A DNA stretch of 33,860 nucleotides from Crocinitomix sp. (GTDB taxonomy: Bacteria; Bacteroidota; Bacteroidia; Flavobacteriales_D; Crocinitomicaceae): NCBI GenBank assembly GCA_013138735.1, contig WTCE01000078.1, positions 1 to 33,860 of the forward strand, given 5' to 3'. Positions 30,630-33,860 of this stretch are shown here, one piece after another. The position numbers and the translations under genes are program-made. A model generated the notes under the pieces. That model was not told where the DNA came from. It was given only the letters and a program-made list of their open reading frames with translations, and ran no database searches. Every line of letters starts with the position of its first letter. Within the stretch, counting starts at the first letter, position 1.

Positions 30630-31070
30630 ATGAAACGAATTTTAATGATTGCGGCAATGGCTTTGATAGCAGTTTCCTGTAACAAAAATCAAAAAGCAGT
30701 AAAAACATTAGATGGCACTTGGAACGCAACATCTGTAGTGGGTATTTCTGGAGGCGTAACAGTAGATCTTTTTGCACTTGGAGTGTTCACTTCTTTTACT
30801 TACACGTTCGACGGATGTAAATTGAAAGATGACGAATTCTGTGGAATAACTATAACGATAGTTGCAGATGGCGATACAGATACGAACACCGGTTTATATA
30901 CTGTAATCGACGACGGATTAACGCTACAAATGAAGGATGATTTGGCTTCTACTGAACTGATCTCTATGGAGATTGTTGAGTTGACCAAGTCTGAGCTTAA
31001 ATTGAGACAAGTTGAAGGCGCTGGAACTGCGGATGAGGTAATAATTGACTTTGTTTTTGAAAAACAATAA
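30630..31070 (+). CDS. Lipocalin-like lipoprotein
   Basis: A 146-residue predicted lipoprotein (lipobox AVSC, Cys17). The mature part begins LDGTWNATSV and runs as successive short beta strands (FTSFTYTFDGCKL, CGITITIVADGD, GLTLQMKDD, ELKLRQVEG), as expected of the Bacteroidota lipocalin-like family. Two Cys (DGCKL, EFCGI) may pair. The ligand is unknown. It has a strong promoter and a strong terminator and no operon partner, so it may be highly expressed. Confidence 0.78.
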   Translation: MKRILMIAAMALIAVSCNKNQKAVKTLDGTWNATSVVGISGGVTVDLFALGVFTSFTYTFDGCKLKDDEFCGITITIVADGDTDTNTGLYTVIDDGLTLQMKDDLASTELISMEIVELTKSELKLRQVEGAGTADEVIIDFVFEKQ

Positions 31071-31087
31071 GCTTTATTTCAATATTT

Positions 31088-31122
31088 AAAGCCCTGTTCG
31101 GTTCTTCCAAGCGGGGCTTTTT
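31088..31122 (+). terminator. Terminator between convergent genes
   Basis: Arms aaagccc (31088-31094) and gggcttt (31114-31120) pair around a 19-nt loop, followed by t-rich sequence. It ends the lipocalin-like gene and may also serve the convergent gene at 31135. Confidence 0.75.
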
Positions 31123-31134
31123 CATATTAAGTTT

Positions 31135-31827
31135 TTAACCCTTAGAAATATCTAAAACAGAAATTTTCTGCCATATTTTACGACTTAAACTCGTTGTTAG
31201 TCCCTCAATTTCATTAATTGTTTGCAGCACAACTTCATCCTTAAAGCCATTCGCATACAAGGCCGATATTTTACTGCAAAGCGCCAGCATTTCACTGCTA
31301 TAATCCAAATATCGCGACAATTCAAACAAAGTCATGGATCGCGTTGGTGAATTGGCCGTATTATTTTCAGATATGTTTTTAGGATCTTTTGTCAGTTGAT
31401 GCATATCAATAACATGCGCTATTGAACGAATTTCATGCAAAGCATCTAAGGCCCGATTACGCTTGATTCGTGTTTCTGTTTTGGCTAAGAAATATAGGGC
31501 TGCTCCAATTAAAATGAGGTCGTTAATTGACGCTTCAGCAATTGAGATCAAGTCTATCATATTAAACTGACCGGTTTCAACATTAAGTGTTGAAATGGTT
31601 AGAAATAATATAGTAAAGGTTAACAGTACTACAGAAACAAGTACAATACGCAACCATAGCAATGGTTTAGAAATAAAGGCAATCTTAGCTTTGCTCTCTT
31701 CCGCAACTTTTAATAATTCACCACAAACATTCTCCAATCCCGATTTAGGAAAGCGATCGTTAATTCTTAATTTGAGCTTTTGTAGCGTCTCAATTGTTAA
31801 TTCATTATTTAATTCACGGTATTCCAT
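31135..31827 (-). CDS. Two-helix membrane protein of unknown function
   Basis: A 230-residue protein with two hydrophobic segments (about 57-80 and 94-116) and soluble helical N- and C-terminal parts. The C-terminal part contains FELSRYLDYSSEMLALCSKISALYA, a charged helical region without known motif. There is no signal peptide or catalytic residue pattern. It lies 29 bp after the cyclophilin gene and is probably the last gene of the menC transcript. Confidence 0.65.
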   Translation of the reverse strand: MEYRELNNELTIETLQKLKLRINDRFPKSGLENVCGELLKVAEESKAKIAFISKPLLWLRIVLVSVVLLTFTILFLTISTLNVETGQFNMIDLISIAEASINDLILIGAALYFLAKTETRIKRNRALDALHEIRSIAHVIDMHQLTKDPKNISENNTANSPTRSMTLFELSRYLDYSSEMLALCSKISALYANGFKDEVVLQTINEIEGLTTSLSRKIWQKISVLDISKG

Positions 31828-31856
31828 ATTCTGTGAGCTAAAATAGCAAATTAGGT

Positions 31857-32483
31857 TTAAAGTGAATAATCAAATTCTGTCTTGAGTTGTTCAGCCGTGT
31901 ATTCTTGAATGCTCACTTTTAAAGGAATATCCTCGAGCGGTGTATCAGTTTCATCTGTTGCTTCATGTTCAATTTTTTCTAAAACATCCTCACCACTAAT
32001 AATTTTACCAAAAATCATATAATCGCCATCCAATCTAGCTAAACCTTCCTCATTCGTTACAATGTAAAATTGACAGGCGTTAGATTGTTTGCCAGGATTA
32101 TCATCTCTACCCATTCCTAATGCACCATACGAATGCCCAATTGTATCAACAAATTCAGGATCAATCAAATAAGGAGAACCGTCGAAATATTCAGGTAAAT
32201 CTGGACACCCTCCTTGAATAACAAAATCAAGTACAACGCGATTAAATGTAAAGGAATTATAATGCTCGGCATTGGCCAATTCAATAAATTTGGCTTTATG
32301 ATTGGGAGTTTCGTCAAACATCCAAAAATTCATTGTGCCTAAACGTGTTTCAATTTCAACTATGGGAAAAGTAATTGCCGGTTCTGGTGGTGGCATTATT
32401 GTGTAATCGGGGATATCATTATTGTCGCCACAACTCAATAAAATTAGTACAATTAAGGCGAAAAAGTTTCTGTTCAATTTCAT
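31857..32483 (-). CDS. Cyclophilin-type peptidyl-prolyl isomerase lipoprotein
   Basis: It catalyses cis/trans isomerisation at proline in exported proteins. A 208-residue lipoprotein (lipobox LLSC). The cyclophilin fold starts at IETRLGTMNFWMFDETPNH; the active-site block FNRVVLDFVIQGGCP has the catalytic Arg and Phe-x-x-Gln-Gly-Gly layout (F(H/N)R...QGG). GALGMGRDDNPGKQSNACQFYIV covers the second block in modified form. The C-terminal approximately 20 residues are an extension. It begins 8 bp after menC. Confidence 0.88.
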   Translation of the reverse strand: MKLNRNFFALIVLILLSCGDNNDIPDYTIMPPPEPAITFPIVEIETRLGTMNFWMFDETPNHKAKFIELANAEHYNSFTFNRVVLDFVIQGGCPDLPEYFDGSPYLIDPEFVDTIGHSYGALGMGRDDNPGKQSNACQFYIVTNEEGLARLDGDYMIFGKIISGEDVLEKIEHEATDETDTPLEDIPLKVSIQEYTAEQLKTEFDYSL

Positions 32484-32491
32484 AAGTTTAT

Positions 32492-33553
32492 CTATTGATG
32501 AATTAGCTGTCCATTTTCTATAACAAGCGGCGCAGGAATATTATTGGTATAAAGCTGCCCAGTGCCTAAACCTTGCGGCAGTGGATTATTTTTCGTAAAC
32601 GTATACTGTGCAATCGCATTCAGCCCAATATTACTTTCCAAAGCAGAAGTAATCCACCAGGCAATACCTAATTCCTCAGCCAAGGCAATCCATTCATCTG
32701 TTCCATGAAAACCACCAATCAAGCTTGGTTTAAGTATGACGTATTGTGGAAGAATGGTTTCTAACATTAACCGTCTTTCACTGCTTATTGTCACTTTTAT
32801 TAATTCTTCATCTAGCGCAATTGGCAAAGGAGTATTTTTGCACAGATTTCGCATGGCCATCCAATCGCCTTGTTTTATGGGTTGTTCAATTGAATGCAAG
32901 TCATACTTTGCTAATTGTTCCAATTTGTCCATTGCGTCTTCGGCAGAAAAAGCCCCGTTGGCATCTACACGCAATTCAATTTGATCGGCCGAATAATTAG
33001 CCCGGATAAAAGCCAATAAATCCAATTCTTTCTGAAAATCAATAGCGCCGATTTTCAGTTTAATGCAGTCAAAACCAGAAGCTAATTTTTCTTCAATTTG
33101 CTCCAACATATAATCCTTGCTACCCATCCAAATTAAACCATTAATTTTTATAGGGGCCTGGTTGCTCACGAAATCTGATGGAAAAATAGTTTTAGTGCCA
33201 CCATGCTTTAAATCGAGTAGGGCTGTTTCAATTGCTAAATAAATGGATGGATAATTAGATAACCAAATCATTTTATTCGCATCATATCCTTTAATATGAG
33301 GAGTGACCTTTGAGAGGGGTTCAATTGAAGAATTAATATTAGCAACGACGTTCGCTATAAAGTCTTCATAATTTTCATCCCAATCAGGTGATAGCGTTTT
33401 AATGATTGAAGCCTCACCAATTCCAACAATTTCAGGCCTATTTATGTTCCAAATGCGAATGAACCATGAATCCTTTTGAGTCAGAACACCACGTGAAGTT
33501 CCACTAGGGCGTTTAAAATCTAAAGTGTATTTTTCGAGAGACGCTTTTAGCAT
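32492..33553 (-). CDS. menC: o-Succinylbenzoate synthase (enolase superfamily)
   Basis: It dehydrates SHCHC to o-succinylbenzoate in menaquinone synthesis. The 353 residues carry the enolase-superfamily set: KLKIG with acid-base Lys165/Lys167, metal ligands Asp197 (VDANGAF), Glu223 (IEQP) and Asp248 (ALDEEL), and Lys275 (LKPSLIGG), then SALESNIGL. This arrangement is that of MenC; the closely related dipeptide epimerases cannot be fully excluded, because no other men genes are in the window. The gene leads a three-gene minus-strand operon with the cyclophilin and a membrane protein. Confidence 0.85.
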   Translation of the reverse strand: MLKASLEKYTLDFKRPSGTSRGVLTQKDSWFIRIWNINRPEIVGIGEASIIKTLSPDWDENYEDFIANVVANINSSIEPLSKVTPHIKGYDANKMIWLSNYPSIYLAIETALLDLKHGGTKTIFPSDFVSNQAPIKINGLIWMGSKDYMLEQIEEKLASGFDCIKLKIGAIDFQKELDLLAFIRANYSADQIELRVDANGAFSAEDAMDKLEQLAKYDLHSIEQPIKQGDWMAMRNLCKNTPLPIALDEELIKVTISSERRLMLETILPQYVILKPSLIGGFHGTDEWIALAEELGIAWWITSALESNIGLNAIAQYTFTKNNPLPQGLGTGQLYTNNIPAPLVIENGQLIHQ

Positions 33554-33860
33554 GCGTTAAAATTATCAATTTTCAATGTTTTAAGAGTTAAATGGATGAA
33601 TGATTTAATGGGATAATGATTAATGGGTGATTTTATTTAATCATTGACCTTTTTTTTATATCGACCCTTATAACCCTTATAACCCTTATAACCGCGTCAA
33701 CTCGTATTGAACACTTCGATACTTCGACAGGCTATTAGATTAGCAATTCATAAAATTAAGATGATTTATTGATGTTATAAGGAGGGGGTTCTAGGGTGAG
33801 ACTCATAACTCGATTATTTTGTTAATAACTTGACCCGCATATATTTATCATTTAATTTTA
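33554..33860. other. Gene-free right edge with small repeats
   Basis: No ORF was found. It contains a 9-bp arm hairpin aatgattaa/ttaatcatt (33615-33645), three tandem copies of cccttataa (33665-33691), and the string acttcgatacttcgacaggc at about 33715-33734, which resembles a common interspersed Bacteroidota repeat. The menC promoter should lie near 33554-33600, but no clear box is seen. Confidence 0.5.
33665..33691. repeat. Tandem repeat, 9 bp x 3
   Basis: The unit cccttataa is repeated three times without change in non-coding DNA. It is a short variable-number-type repeat with no known role here. Confidence 0.8.

Noticed and set aside
33665-33691. Tandem repeats as a CRISPR array
   Set aside because: Units are 9 bp with no spacers and no cas genes are present.

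Overview
The window reads as a chromosomal segment of an AT-rich Bacteroidota, most likely a Flavobacteriales member. Supporting signs are two proteins ending in type IX secretion (T9SS) sorting domains, many short-lipobox lipoproteins, TTG/TTTG-N18-21-TAnnTTTG promoters instead of -35/-10 boxes, no evident Shine-Dalgarno sequences, and a menaquinone (menC) gene. No intact prophage, insertion sequence or CRISPR array is present.

Layout. 1-1255 is a decayed stretch: the edge of a minus-strand gene, an antitoxin-like ORF with a truncated partner, a Bro-N-type gene killed by three in-frame stops, and REP-like hairpins. 1256-2002 is a phosphopantetheinyl transferase. 2138-4590 (minus) is a Crp/Fnr regulator, ribA and a secreted pirin. 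4824-5750 is a lipoprotein esterase. 5859-9158 (plus) holds an acyl-CoA ligase, a PlsC-like acyltransferase and an unknown gene. 9237-21348 is a long minus-strand block: TetR, a lipoprotein, a cupin, a small membrane protein, a TolC/MFP/RND efflux system, DUF2141, an NqrB/RnfD-like membrane protein, a cytochrome c lipoprotein, a DUF2202 ferritin-like lipoprotein, a VIT1-type transporter, an HPF-like ribosome protein and DUF302. Two T9SS cargo genes follow (21541-24403), then repeats and tRNA-Ser(UGA) (25296-25384). From 25556 on the plus strand come two lipoproteins, one of them a cytochrome c, then an operon of folD, a CxxC membrane protein, a membrane-anchored archaemetzincin and a lipoprotein. 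The right end carries lipoproteins and a menC-cyclophilin-membrane protein operon.

Regulation is the most informative layer. Three sets of promoter-placed dyads were found by eye. (1) TTCATCTAGATGAA or a near copy lies upstream of ribA and of pirin, each centred exactly 36.5 bp from the last base of a -7-like box, next to the Crp/Fnr gene. (2) TGTAAC-N4-GTTACA lies upstream of the DUF2202 gene and the cytochrome c lipoprotein, again exactly 36.5 bp from an identical box; this is the geometry of Crp/Fnr class II activation (about -41.5). (3) GTTAGT-N4-ACTAAC overlaps the tetR promoter, and a 13/16 match lies in the efflux promoter. A helical C-terminal domain is shared by the cytochrome c lipoprotein and the lipoprotein directly downstream of tetR, which links the metal/redox genes and the efflux genes into one plausible envelope stress system. 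All family calls are from reading motifs, without database searches.
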